This document shows, in pieces, positions 1 through 11,895 of a stretch of 64,000 bases of DNA; the first letter of the stretch is position 1; each line of letters opens with the position of its first letter. This DNA comes from Mya arenaria (taxonomy: Eukaryota; Mollusca; Bivalvia; Myida; Myidae): the NCBI RefSeq assembly GCF_026914265.1, contig NC_069134.1, positions 65,358,094 through 65,422,093 of the forward strand, written 5' to 3'. Under the pieces are notes generated by a model. It saw only the letters and a list, made by a program, of their open reading frames with translations, did not search any database and was not told where the DNA came from. The position numbers were made by a program, and so were the translations under genes.

Positions 1-1100
1 AATAGTGCTTCAGGAGTATCTAAGACTAACACTGTTTAAAACAGCATTAAAACGCATGAATATGACACCAGGTATACGACTATTTTATCTCAAATTATCT
101 TTGAATTCGAAAATCAGAAAGTAAGATTAGGCCCCAATTTCTTGGGAGTCTGAAGTGTAACAAGCTTAAGTATTTTATTTCTTTCAACAAAATATCTTAC
201 TCTAACTTGATTTAAGAAAACTAATATGTGTATCGTGATAATTTTGTTCAATATTGAACAACTATGTCATGAAATAAATGAAATATCTGGCTAAGCTCCA
301 TTTCTGGAAGATTTTAGCAAGATCAAACCAATACTTACCTGGATTAATACCTGCACACTTATAAGGTATGCTAAGTGTGCAAGTCTACGACTATTTTATC
401 TCAAATTATCTTTGAATTCGAAAATCAGAAAGTAAGATTAGGCCCCAATTTCTTGGGAGTCTGAAGTGTAACAAGCTTAAGTATTTTATTTCTTTCAACA
501 AAATATCTTACTCTAACTTGATTTAAGAAAACTAAAATGTATATCGTGATTATAACACTGATAATTCTCTTAAAAAGTCTCAGAACACTTTTCAATGAGA
601 AAACTAAACTACACACATTATACCAAAACAATAATAATGTGCTTAGCTTTAAAATTGAGATTAATTTTACCACGGAAGCTAATAAGAAAACAGACAACAT
701 GTATAAACAATGCAAAATCTGATTTCCATTAAACCTGCAAAATGAGACGTCAAAAAGAGGCATGCAAGGGGTATACTGTTAACCCATGCCACGCGGACGC
801 CCCACTAGTGTAAAATGAGAAGTCAAATGCGGACAAACTATGTCGTACGAACGCCCCACCAGTGCAAAATTAGAGGTCAAATGTACACAGCCCATGTCGT
901 ACATATCTTACACCAATCCAACATGAGGATTTAAATGTAGGCAATCTATGTAGTAGACTAGTGCAAAATTAGCAATCAAATATGGCAACCCATGTCGTAT
1001 GGACCACACACTAGTGTAAAATAAGTTGAGAGAAACCATGAATTGTACCTTTTGCTTGATAACCGTTTTCAAGTGTTTGAAACAGCACATATTATGCCAC
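1..1100. mobile_element. M54 dispersed element, copy A (left end outside window)
   Basis: This stretch resembles 8340-9130 and 46430-48200: the same introductory sequence is followed by degenerate copies of the ~54-bp unit (about 740-1020) marked by CCCACTAGTGCAAAAT and GGCAACCCATG. Within it, 75-236 is repeated directly at 386-548 (offset 311 bp). No transposase or reverse transcriptase reading frame is present, so it appears non-autonomous. Superfamily unknown; the true ends are not defined. Confidence 0.55.
75..548. repeat. Direct repeat, two ~162-bp copies 311 bp apart
   Basis: The block beginning TACGACTATTTTATC at 75-236 recurs nearly unchanged at 386-548, both followed by TTAAGAAAACTAA. 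The ~150 bp between them is unrelated. This looks like an internal duplication within M54 copy A. Confidence 0.75.
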
Positions 1101-3016
1101 ATTCCATCGGAACGCTGATGTCTATAGCTATTACTGAATACATAGAGGATCTCAAATGAGTGTTTAATTTGTATAGAATTTATTTAACGAGTTCATTTAA
1201 AAGCGATAAAAACGAGGCTCTATTAATTTGATACAAAATTACACGAATGTAAGATTATATTTATAACATAACTTATTTACGGTCGAATTCTATACATGTT
1301 CTTCAATAAACTTCTATTGTCATAGTGCGAAATATTTAAATCGTGTGTTATAAGGATGCTTCATTCGCAGGAAAGAAAATAGCCATAAACACTAAAAGAC
1401 ATAAAAACTTTTTAATCACAAAAAAACATAAATCATGTCTCAATTATCAACCGATTTTCAAAGTATTTACTTAAAAACAACAAAAATACATATTTCAATC
1501 CATTTAAATTAAGCAATCAATAAAAAGAACAATGACATAACTGCGTGACGTCATTAGTAATCACGCGAGAGTGTACATGTCATTTGGCGGTTGAAGTTTA
1601 AAAAAAACATAATTCAGCGTAACAGTCGCTTTCAATAGTGCAAGTTCGCTTTGTAGCTGGTCAAATACAGCATGGATTTTAATGGATGTGCACAAAGAGA
1701 TTACGTCCGTATATAGGAGCACCATAAATGTTGCAAAATCCTCCAGAAAAAATGGGATTTGATGTGGAATCAGTGACTGTGATAGTGTGTGAACTTGTGG
1801 CGTTAGTTGTGCATTGTTGGCGAAATGCCTAGAATGAGCATTTTGGGAAGTAGACGGGTATTTTGACTGGAGTACAGGATGCTGGACATTTCCTTGTGTG
1901 GATTTGGATTTATGTCGCTACAGTTGTTTATATATGCAATGTTTTGTGTACCAATGTTTGCATAAATATTTTTGGACGAGTTATTTTTGGAGCTGTGATC
2001 AGGGAGGTATTTGTTTGGATTAAGCAAGCCTTCTTCAGCGTTCGTTTAATCGTGGAATTGAGTTTGTTGACACCGACATGATTTCTTTTGAAACATCGTT
2101 TCTAATGTTTCTTTACATTTTTTGACAGCGCGTATGAATACATGTTTCTGTGATGCGGTTACCTAATTTGCATAGTTATTACACTAGTTATATATGAAAA
2201 TTATTGCATGGTGTTATATCACTCCTGTGCCTTAAGTTATGTTATGAAATGATTTAATCACGAAAATATGTTTATACGAATTAAGTTTGATGTCCAAAGG
2301 AGGTAACATTATTTTTAAGCAAACCATCATATCAACAGATTATTTTATTCTCTTTGCGCATTAATGGTGAGTCTTATACATAGCTCAAAAAACAACAAAA
2401 CCAGCCATTTAAAAGGTTGATATGAAAGATAATTGAGTCTGGCGAAAGACATATTATTAAAAGAAAATTTAAGCGAGCTCCTGTCGTTTAGCGTTCGTAA
2501 AAACTATTGAAAAAATGTTTAAAACTGACATTACGCAAAACTGTGTGTACGGGTACAGCTTTATGGGAAGATAGACGAGGGCTGAACGAGATCGTGGGTT
2601 ATGCGAGCCGAGAAGGGTTGCGGTGTTTCTCAAATTAACAGCTTTTGTTTGTTGTACCAGTGCAAACATCAAAGTGCGCATGACAACTGCGGTAGATATA
2701 TTAGGTGATTAAAAAAAGCCATAGGCTTATCAGAAATCATTGCTTCAACAGCTGATGAATGCCTACTTATAGTCAGGAGCAACAGTGCAGAACAAATGAA
2801 AGAGGGGTGACGATGTTACAGCCGCCTCAATAACATAGGAGTATTCGGCATGAGGTTGCTTTGTTTCAGAATAATCATCGGTGGAAAAGATACATTTTTG
2901 TTTTCTTTATACAGACATTTTATGTTTCAAATGAATACATTATAATTAATATACAAACTATACAATGTACATTTCAGATTTGATATGACCCTGCGAAAGT
3001 GTACAAATACAAAATG
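1101..3016. other. Intergenic stretch without a supportable gene
   Basis: A CRE-type palindrome TGACGTCA lies at 1546-1553. Around 1680-2080 there are short open stretches with hydrophobic translations, but none has a good start, splice signals and a recognisable domain. I see no RNA gene. Confidence 0.4.
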
Positions 3017-4738
3017 TCATTGCTTGACCTGAAATATATGGACACAATTTTCTTCGTCAAGAACGCACAATCTTGACCTATCTGCAGTAATGGTTAGGAG
3101 TTTAGGTTGGCTTGTCTGCAGTTTGTGTTCCCACTTAAGCTGTCCAATAGAATCAAAACACAGCACACTTCGATTCTTCGTGCAACTGACCAGTACCTGT
3201 CCTTCTCTCCCTACAACTACATCAGAAGGTTCCATAAGTCGTTCGCTTCGAAGTGTCATTGTCTTCCTTTCCATTGAGTCGTACACATACACGCATTTTT
3301 CTTCTTTGTCAGACACATACAATAAGTGTCCTATGTCATCAAAATCACATTTGCAGTCCCCAAAATCAAAGAAACGGCGTTTAAGGGCCAAGTCCCTGAT
3401 TTTGCTTTCGTGGCCGGAAGTATTAACCAAAATAATGCCGGTATCGTCGTTGAAGGAGGTAATCGCAAAACCATCACTTCCAAACTGGCAGATGGAGTCG
3501 CAGTAAACAGATGTAATAAATGTGTGTTTTAATCTAATTCGTCTGTCATCGCTTACATCCAGTATACAAACTTTCTTTATTTTGTCATCGCACACAGTTA
3601 CTGCAATTGCATTGTCACTCATGGTAGCTACCCCACGTGGTTTCGTTTGGAATGTGTATGGTTTACCGGATGTTTCCAAAGAGTTGCTGTATATAATACA
3701 TCTGTTGTTGAGACCATCAATCAGCACTAGGCGGCCATCATGAAGATAGGACATGTCCACTATTGTAATACTTCCTTTTGGGCAATCAGGAACGCGTATG
3801 CTCTTTGTTTCAATCATTTTCAGGTTTAGCTGGTTATGATCGGCTTTCTTTAGGTCCCCATCAAATTGACTCCAAACTATATCTTTCCTTGTATGCTTTC
3901 GTTTTCTAAAGAAATCATAAACATCATGAACGAAGATTGTTCTACACTGAATGACTGCCTTACATTCTTCACAACTGTCAATCACTCCTTTCAATGCATG
4001 GTTATTTGTGTGAGTTTCTTTCACCAGATCAACGTAGGCATTCACCTTTTCCCTCAACATATGTCCCAAAATAAAATTAACCTTTCTGTTTCCAGTCAAT
4101 ATGGCATCGTTTACAACACTTTTTGACCATAAAATGTCACGTTTAGCCTTTGCAAGAATGGATTTTTCTTCTTGTTGATTTTCAGAAAACTTGCGGGTTT
4201 CTTGTAGTAGGCAAACAACGTATGACTTGATTTCTTCTATTTGTGCAAGAAGGTCTGCCATCTTATGGACACTGTCTTTAAGAAAAGTGTCATGAAGCAA
4301 ACTTAAAGATATTATCTTGTTCACTATTTCTTCAAACTCCTTTGCTAGCGCCTTTAGAGTTTCTTCTGTAACATCTTTGATTGGTTGATATCGACAATCT
4401 TTATGAGCGTCGTAAATGCAATTCAAACAACAGGTATTTCCATGATCTGTACACAAAAACTTCAATGGTTTTTCATGTGATGCACAATGTGTTAGTTTTG
4501 ATAGACTACTGTCTTTGCTCAATGCAGAAAAACTTTCTATCATGGCAATCTTATGTTGTCCACCATTGAAGATTCGGTGCCCAGGGGAACATACTGTACA
4601 TAGCATTTCCATGCATGGATGACAGTACAGGGTCGCCCGGCTGATAACATGACGTCTCTTGCAGGGCTCACAGTATCTCTTCTGAATGTCAGAAGTTGGG
4701 AGGGTTCCTGGTCGCTCTGGTCTCCGAGTTGCATCCAT
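3017..4738 (-). CDS. TRIM-like protein: two B-boxes, coiled coil, NHL-type beta-propeller; no RING
   Basis: An uninterrupted 573-codon frame begins at ATG 4738; the codon just upstream is GTG and is not a likely animal start. Residues ~23-62 form a first B-box-like zinc site (CEPC ... CHPC ... CTVC ... H). Residues ~84-118 form a B-box 2 (CASH ... CTDH ... CLNC ... H). Residues ~120-260 are charged and helical, as in TRIM coiled coils. The last ~270 residues show repeated strand motifs typical of NHL/TRIM2/3/71-like propellers. There is no RING finger, so ubiquitin-ligase activity cannot be assumed; many bivalve paralogues share this layout and are thought to act as cytoplasmic scaffolds or immune-type sensors. 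The sequence TTTAG just upstream of the ATG could be an acceptor for a 5'UTR intron. No frame breaks. Family call fairly sure; precise role unknown. Confidence 0.85.
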   Translation of the reverse strand: MDATRRPERPGTLPTSDIQKRYCEPCKRRHVISRATLYCHPCMEMLCTVCSPGHRIFNGGQHKIAMIESFSALSKDSSLSKLTHCASHEKPLKFLCTDHGNTCCLNCIYDAHKDCRYQPIKDVTEETLKALAKEFEEIVNKIISLSLLHDTFLKDSVHKMADLLAQIEEIKSYVVCLLQETRKFSENQQEEKSILAKAKRDILWSKSVVNDAILTGNRKVNFILGHMLREKVNAYVDLVKETHTNNHALKGVIDSCEECKAVIQCRTIFVHDVYDFFRKRKHTRKDIVWSQFDGDLKKADHNQLNLKMIETKSIRVPDCPKGSITIVDMSYLHDGRLVLIDGLNNRCIIYSNSLETSGKPYTFQTKPRGVATMSDNAIAVTVCDDKIKKVCILDVSDDRRIRLKHTFITSVYCDSICQFGSDGFAITSFNDDTGIILVNTSGHESKIRDLALKRRFFDFGDCKCDFDDIGHLLYVSDKEEKCVYVYDSMERKTMTLRSERLMEPSDVVVGREGQVLVSCTKNRSVLCFDSIGQLKWEHKLQTSQPKLLTITADRSRLCVLDEENCVHIFQVKQ

Positions 4739-4741
4739 CAC

Positions 4742-5260
4742 TAAACCAGTAGATTAAAAGCATCCGATATATCTTTATTTTATTCATTTGTAAAGTGACA
4801 TAGATAAAATGAATGTACAAATGCTTCAGAAAGCTTAAAAATTGCTTATCATTCACATACTTTAAATACTTGATCTTAATTTAAATATCCACACCGTTTA
4901 ATTTGTTATCGAACATGATCGGCTATTTGAAACAATCAGTACTTAGCTCTTGATTTGTTGAGTCAGGTAATCATTTGTAATGAGCAATGATATGAATGAG
5001 TATTAATTAAATATGAAGATATTTTACAATGATAAGCTCCTAATCATAAACATCATTGTGCTAATATAAACCGATTTTGTAGTATTCGATTTGTAAAGAT
5101 CCACTCCAACAAATGTTATGTTTCAAATATATTGATTGCTTATTTAAGTTATTAAACAGAATATTTTTCAGGCTTCAAACGATCACCAATTTCATGTTAA
5201 TATATTGGTTGTTGTTGTTTGTCATTATTATCATTATTATTATTATTAATAATAATGATA

Positions 5261-5329
<69 letters not shown>

Positions 5330-5809
5330 TGATTAATTAATTAGTTAATTAAGTTTTAAAATCTGGCAAAAATAATTATCTCACCTTCTCTAAAAGGGTA
5401 CTAGGACTTCGCTATAATATTTCCATTATGTACGGGAACAATCGATACACGAACTATAGGAGGTATCGTAAGTCCTCGGGAGATATGTATTACGCTTTTG
5501 GGTTTCTCTTATTGCAAGGTACGTATTATTTACGAGGAGTTAGGCATTTTTGGCATTTCCTTTATGTATGTCCAAAAATTTGCGCGAATTTGATTTGTGC
5601 CCATAATGTGAAGAGATGATATCCCTAAGGATCTTATTTGACATGATCATCCATACGCTTTTCTTGATACTGAAATGTTTAATTAAACTTAGCAGAACTA
5701 AGTTTCTGAAATAACAAATGAGATTAGATGAATTCTGCATATTTTATTGTTTTTGTAATAAGACGTATATTCAAGCCTTAATATCTTGTCACTGTCATTT
5801 CATCAATGT
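4742..5809. other. Intergenic, AT-rich, no gene seen
   Basis: Contains the microsatellite at 5221-5327 and otherwise unremarkable AT-rich sequence. Short open frames here have no domain, splice or composition support. Confidence 0.5.
5221..5327. repeat. (ATT)n microsatellite
   Basis: Near-pure ATT trinucleotide run of about 100 bp, with a short reverse-phase block (AATAATAATGATAAT) near its left end. Confidence 0.95.
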
Positions 5810-5813
5810 TTAA

Positions 5814-6158
5814 ACCTGCACTCTCACAGAATAAACGTTCTGGCAACCTTTTTTCTTTCTTTTTTGTCTTAGAAACAGCTTGTTTTGCGTAAATATCTGC
5901 AAACTAGTAATTCATGACAGATGACAAAACATCAAATCGCATGTTCGCTTTTAGCTTTACTAAATCTTTAAAAATATAGTTATTTTTGGGACATAGAAAA
6001 TCATTTTTGAACGTAAATATGAAAAACTGCGACTTATATTTTGTCCGCTGTCTTGAACTACTAGTTTCCAGACATTTATGAAATAAACTGAATCTGGGGT
6101 GAAGACTAAAAAATGAAAAAAAATAATGTCAAAACAGTCAATCTGTGAGAGTGCAGGT
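5814..6158. mobile_element. MITE, CTCTCACAG family, copy 1, TTAA target duplication
   Basis: Inverted ends: ACCTGCACTCTCACAGA on the left and its complement, TCTGTGAGAGTGCAGGT, on the right. TTAA flanks both sides (5810-5813 and 6159-6162). The interior is AT-rich with no coding capacity. A TTAA target is typical of piggyBac or Kolobok-type transposases. Related copies lie at 27262-27606 and 56448-56747. Confidence 0.8.
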
Positions 6159-6162
6159 TTAA

Positions 6163-7079
6163 ACCTCCGTTCAATGACTGACACTATAGGTTCATATTTC
6201 AGTTGTCTTCACGAACAAGATAAATTAGTACTCGTTTATTAAACTTATGACTGAATTGAGGTATTATATTTTGCTCACATTATCTTTCGCTATAGTTTTG
6301 TAATCAAATGAAATAATTTATATTAATAGTCTTAAATGCGTATAAGTGTTATTGCTTTTGAGTAGTCGTTTGGAACTGAATTACTCACCACAGTACACCT
6401 AGCAGAGAGTAGACTAATGGTCATACATAAAATGGTTCCGGGCGATTTCCGCCGGTTTCCTGTGCACTTTTTCATGAACAACGACACTGCAGAACGCCAT
6501 ACCATTCTCGCATAACCATATTTAGGCTGATATATGATATGCTGGTGAAGGACACGTTTTTATTAAATTGAACGTTTCTATTCAGTAGTTATCACTTGTG
6601 TACAATTACCTGTACCTAATTTTCATCTGTTGAAATAAAGAAACAACTATTTTATTGTCTCTTGACTTATTATTTACCTCTTTCATAAGCAATGTTTAAT
6701 ACGTTATAATGTTTTGAAAAGCATTGTGTTCACTGAAATGTTAAGCTACATTCTATGATAATACAGTGTTGTGTCATTTAAGGAAGTTCTTACTTTGTCA
6801 CTTACTACCTGCACGCAAATACCCCATACCCTATACCTTATCACCTTAATACTACAGTTGGTCAAGCGTGAATAGGGTGGATCTGTGTCATTCTATACTT
6901 AACAGTTGATGCTAAAACATCGTACTGAAATACATATTACAGGTATGTTTATCATTATCATTTTATAACTCCCATTGTTTTGTTATTTGTATAAATTCGT
7001 AATGTCATCTGTATTTATGCATTTTGCCGTCGACAGAACAATAATCTTTATATTATATGGCCATTCTATGCTTGACACT
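6163..7079. other. Intergenic, no gene seen
   Basis: AT-rich sequence with no persuasive reading frame or repeat structure. The words CTTGACACTTGATGCTAACACATCGTA (split here as two similar passages near 6898 and 7071) suggest a weak local duplication. Confidence 0.3.
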
Positions 7080-9150
7080 TGATGCTAACACATCGTATTA
7101 AAATATATGTTATACATATATATTGCAGTCGCTTTGTTCAACCCGTCGTCAATAATACGAACCCGAGCTAGACCTACGGTAACATTCATTTCACAAAACA
7201 TAGTAAGACTATAATCACATGTAGAAGAATTGGTCAAGGATAAGAATAAAATAGAATGAACAAAATACTTATCGATCATCCCTATGATAATGATAGGATC
7301 ATCCAAAAATATCGTGCAGTGGCACAACGGCACCGAAACGATTTTGACCCCTGGAGTCAGCAAATGTTTTGTTCATTTGACAAAAGGCATTTTAACAAGA
7401 CAAAGTTTATTAGCATAAAAATAAAAATGAAGAATACAATATAAATACAGATTGCCTTTAACACATGCTTTCGGAGTGGGGTTTGATGCCGACGTTGCCT
7501 AAATTTAAGACACTGCTTCTGTTCAAATTTAAATAACCATGTTTTGAAATAAATGAATAGCATACAATATTTCTATTAGTAAGCTATATGTCCGGTTGAT
7601 TTTAGCAAAATCAGAGAAAAAGAATATCTGTTTACTTTAACTTTTTATTTGTTAAGCTTGTATAATTATATCATTTTGTTTTATGACACTAATACGGTCA
7701 TTATAAAACATGTACCCGATGGACTCATTGTGTTGCCCCACTCCATGGTGATGATCCCTGGAGTCAGAATATGCTAAATAGTACATGTATCTAAAGCAAA
7801 TTTCATTCTTATATTTTCCGACTTACCGATGCAAGTCTGGCAAATGGAACTCTTTTAAGCATGTCGATTTCCAAATTGACTATAATATACGGATTATGTT
7901 CGAAATTCAACGATCTTGTAATACAACTTGATACAACCCAGTGTTCTTTTTCAGCAGCAGTTTTAATAACCAATCTTGACAATTTGAAAGAGTCGGCACA
8001 CCATTTAATGGATAAATCAATTTACGATCATTCACGCCACTACTTTTGTCTAAAGAAAACATATATGGATACTTGTTCATGTAAGGTGCAGAGCGTCTAA
8101 GACGAAGCAATCGCGTAATTACACATTGTAATCCAATTCCTGAAATAAATAGGTTTTCGTTACGTTTAAAGAATATAATTAATTGTGTAGACAATTTGGT
8201 TTTGGGATATTAGATTGTCTTAGCGTTCCCCGAAATGAGTGATTGGCCGTCAGTGATGGTTTGGTGAGGGAAGGAGAGTAACGAGTCACCAGAGAGGGCA
8301 AGATAGGAGGGGAGTTTTTCATCTTTTATAGACATCTATTCACTTATAACTTTTACGTGAAGCCTAAGATAAACGCTGTTTAAAAAGCCTAAATATGACA
8401 CCAGGGACATGACTTTTGTATCCGTGACTGATTTTCGAAATCGAAAAACAGAAAAGAAAAATAAGCTTTCTGTAAAAGTCTTATGCGTAACAAGCGTATG
8501 TATCTTATTTCATTTAGCTAAATCATTTACTTGCACTTGATTTTCCAAACCAAGCACTAGTTTGCTGTCATTATCATACTGAACATATTTTATCTACAAG
8601 TTTGAGAGCTGGTTACAATGAGAATACGTCACAAATAAAACAAAGACAAAAGAAGTGTGCTTAGCTTGATACGGTCAAAAGATACTAAGATTATTCGAGC
8701 TATTGTGACCAATGAATATTATGATTTACAGACAACTTGCATGAACAATTTAGGATATAAACCAATTAACTTAAAATGAAAGTCTAATTCAGGAATGGAA
8801 GAGATAGATGGGTTACGTACGGACCACCAATAAGTGCGAGCTTAGACAAAATTGAATGTTGGCAACCCATGTCGTACGGACACCCCACTAGTACGAAATG
8901 AGTCGTTAAATGTAGGCAACCCATGTCGCAAGGCCCACCCGCTGGTGCAAAATGGGACGTCAGGTGTAGGCAACCCATGTCGCAAGGCCCATTCGCTAGT
9001 GCAAAATGAGACGTCAGTGTCACATGCAGGCAACCCGTGTCGTATTGTCTTCCCAATAGTTCAAAATGAGTAGTCATATGTAGCCAACTCAAGTCTAACA
9101 AGTGGAAAATGAGAAGTTAAATGCATGGCAAAAGTTAAAAACTGACAAAT
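7080..9150. mobile_element. M54 dispersed element, copy B, left part
   Basis: Alignable by eye with 45130-48200 over several blocks: the GGAGTCAGCAAATGTTTTGTTC passage near 7355 and 45270, the sequence near 7830-8050 and 45700-45900, and the block ending TTGGTGAGAG-like sequence then AACGAGTCACCAGAGAG near 8280 and 46370. About five degenerate 54-bp units lie at 8820-9130. No coding capacity. The element probably resumes at ~10600 after unrelated sequence. Confidence 0.65.
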
Positions 9151-9789
9151 CCTGAAAATGAGCTTGGGGCCTGGGGGGCTACATGACCCTCGATCAGGTC
9201 TTAGGTGAAGCGTTGGCCAGTGGAAGCACCTGGAACATAGTCATTATGGTGGCTATGAAATGCCTTTTCCAGGCTTCGATTTCGAATAATGATGAGTATT
9301 GAAATAAATAAAAATTCAGACCAAAAATGACTCTAAGGATAAGAATACTGATAGACATATGACACTGACTACTGAAGACTATCACGCATTAGCCAGCAAT
9401 CATAATTTACTACTAGTATGTATATAATTTTTGACATTTTGGATATGTTCTTATATAAATGTTTGCAAAATATGATGGCAACAACAATTGTGATTCTAGA
9501 ATTTACACTACATGAAAGTTTCCAAATAATTAATATTATGTCACAGTATCATATTATCACTATTTACAGTTACATAGTAAATTTTATAGTATATACCAAG
9601 GTGAATGACAGGTATTTAAAATTCTAATGTTTTAGAGGTTACAGGATTGACAATTTTAAGAAACATTTATTTGTGGCAAAACATTATCACTCTGCACAGT
9701 TATATATTACACAATCTGAGTGATGCTGAGTGTGGATACTAGTGATAGTTCAGGTATATCATTATAAGTATCTAAAGTGCACTATTTCG

Positions 9790-10510
9790 GAACAGCTGTT
9801 GAGTTTTGCTCATGTTGTCTTTTGCCAAACCCCGAGGTCTGGGTTTTTTTCAGAACTCCATCCATCAGCCTGAGAAGTTTCTGTACTCTATTGGCTTTCT
9901 CAGCCTGTAGTTAGAGCACAGACGCACTTACTTTTTGCTGAATTTGATGTTATTTCAGATCCTTTTTCTTCAGAAGATGAGCTCAAAAGGTGCTGCAAGC
10001 ATTGATGCAGGATCTCTTCATTGTAGCACTAACCGTCATCTTATGGATTTTTTAATTTATTTTTCCTGAAGGAGGATTTCACAATAGCAACAGCCTTATA
10101 GTTCTCTACTTCGAGTCTGGCCTAATCCTTCTCCATTATGTCGTCCATGATGTTCAAACTGGACTCTACAAGTGGCCCACTGAAAATGGTCAGGGTCCGT
10201 CATCATAGATTTCAGTGCAATAGCAACAGCCTCATAGTTCTCTACTTCGAGTCTGGCCTATACCTTCTCCATTATGTCGTCCATGATTTTCAAACTGGAC
10301 TCTACAAGTGGCCCACTGAAAATGGTCAGGGGTCCGTCATCATAGATTTCAGTGCCAGATGTATGGGCTTGTTAAATCTTTTCTAGAGCAAACGCCTTCA
10401 CCACCCAGAAACCAGAGTCAATGTTCTCTGCTGGCTTTGAAGTCATCTGCTATCCTGTTTAATGTCAGCATCCATATTGAACTTGCTGGTTTCTGATGCC
10501 ATCAGTTCCT
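9790..10510 (-). pseudogene. Coding-like relic, unidentified, with internal tandem duplication
   Basis: Minus-strand translation gives scattered protein-like pieces such as QAEKANRVQKLLRLMDGVLK near 9850-9910, IFSGPLVESSLKIMDDIMEK near 10270-10330 and FTIDKELMASETSKFNMDAD near 10470-10530, separated by stops and frame changes. A ~136-bp piece (10082-10217) is tandemly repeated at 10218-10354. I do not recognise the family. It may be a decayed host gene or part of a transposon. It interrupts M54 copy B. Confidence 0.3.
10082..10354. repeat. Tandem duplication, two ~136-bp units
   Basis: CAATAGCAACAGCC... at 10082-10217 is repeated at 10218-10354 with only a few differences and one inserted G. 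Both copies end in ATAGATTTCAGTG. Confidence 0.9.
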
Positions 10511-10599
10511 TGTCAATAGTGAACGAAGGCACGAGTAGGCAGTCGTTGAAAGGAGGTTGCAGTGTGCTGATGCAGGATCTATGACCGTCAGCAACCGCA

Positions 10600-10973
10600 G
10601 CGTAGCGTTAGTCAGAAATGTAGGCAACCCATGGCGTAAGGACCGCCCACTAGTGCTAACTTAGAAGTTAAATGTAGGACAATCCATGTCTCACTAGTGC
10701 AAAAAGAGAAGTCAAATTATAGGCACGGAAGGAAATAGATCTGATAACCATGCCATACGGACCACTCGGTAATGATGTGAAATATTTGTTATATATATGA
10801 TATGACGTTTTGAAACTGTCTACAGTTGAAGACGTAAATTAGAATACTTATTTCAACATTTACTTTGACTGTCAGGAGTTTGTGCAAATGAACACCTGCT
10901 CGTGCTTATCCATCATCTTGAAAACATTACCAAAAAAAAAGAAATACAATCCATTATTTATAGATAAGTCATG
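10600..10973. mobile_element. M54 element, copy B, right part
   Basis: Shares with 42830-43210 and 48150-48420 the end of the tandem array, the passage CCATGCCATACGGACCACTC, the ATATGACGTTTT block and AAATGAACACCTGCTCG. It stops at the palindrome starting 10974, at a position where the other copies continue with ATGATAATATAC. Confidence 0.65.
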
Positions 10974-11113
10974 ATAATCACGATTCTTATTTAAAGTTTA
11001 TATAACTTTAAATATGAATCTGACTGGTAAGAATATATATATATATATATATATTCTTACCAGTCAGATTCTTATTTAAAGTTATATAAACTTTAAATAA
11101 GAATCGTGATTAT
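10974..11113. repeat. Near-perfect 140-bp palindrome (70-bp arms)
   Basis: The arms starting ATAATCACGATTCTTATTT and ending AATAAGAATCGTGATTAT are complementary along their whole length with one mismatch; the centre is an (AT)n tract. Likely a fold-back MITE inserted at the right end of M54 copy B. Confidence 0.92.
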
Positions 11114-11777
11114 ATATATTATTACTAAGCAAACGTTCATTTAATCAATATTTTGTCATTTAGACTGATATTTTACTTCAAAATGTCAGTTTTAGGCCAG
11201 TGGTGCCGGACGTGAAGTTTACATGGCATTATTAAGCATTATACAGTTCTGTTTTGTTTTATTTAAAATATCACTGCTTTACACTGGACTTTGAAAAGAC
11301 TAGAAAACTTTCTTTTCACATTGTATAGCCCGAGTTTGTCTCTGTATTGATGTAGATGCTCCTTATACCTGCACACTATTTTGATTATTTCAGACTTTGA
11401 TTGACCATCTTGATAAACGACCCTCACCGTGTCGGGCTTTAACGATTTCCGTTTATAGTTTGATAGGTTTTATTCTGGAATAAACATTTTGCATTTCAAT
11501 GGGTTTCCTGCGGGTTTTTTTCTAGGTAATTGCCAGACACCACACTTATACACATGTTCAGTGAGTAAAGAAAAAATATAAAATAACCTACTCACAAGGC
11601 TTTGATCAAAAGGTCAATGAGTATTTAAGTATATACATTTCAAAGCTCTGCATCGAAAATGATGTTTTCCATTCAAAGAGATCATAATCAAACAAACGCT
11701 GCTGATGAGATATAACACTGGAAATATGCCATAAATAATGGGCATAGAGTTGCTGTCCTTGCATTTGCACTATTTCA

Positions 11778-11895
11778 AACAGCAAGTGTGCGCCCGATGC
11801 TGCAAGTGTGCGCCCGATGCTGCAAGTGTGCGCCCAGTGTGCGCCCGGTGCTGCAAGTGTGCGCCCGGTGCTGCAAGTGTGCTCCCGGTGCTGGA
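11778..11895. repeat. ~20-bp minisatellite
   Basis: Five to six units of GCAAGTGTGCGCCCGRTGCT, GC-rich against AT-rich surroundings; open frames across it on either strand are by-products of the repeat. Confidence 0.9.

Noticed and set aside
1740-2084. Hydrophobic open stretches (MGFDVESVTVIVCELVALVV and VWIWIYVATVVYICNVL)
   Set aside because: The longer one has no ATG, the two are in different frames, and no splice sites or family match join them.
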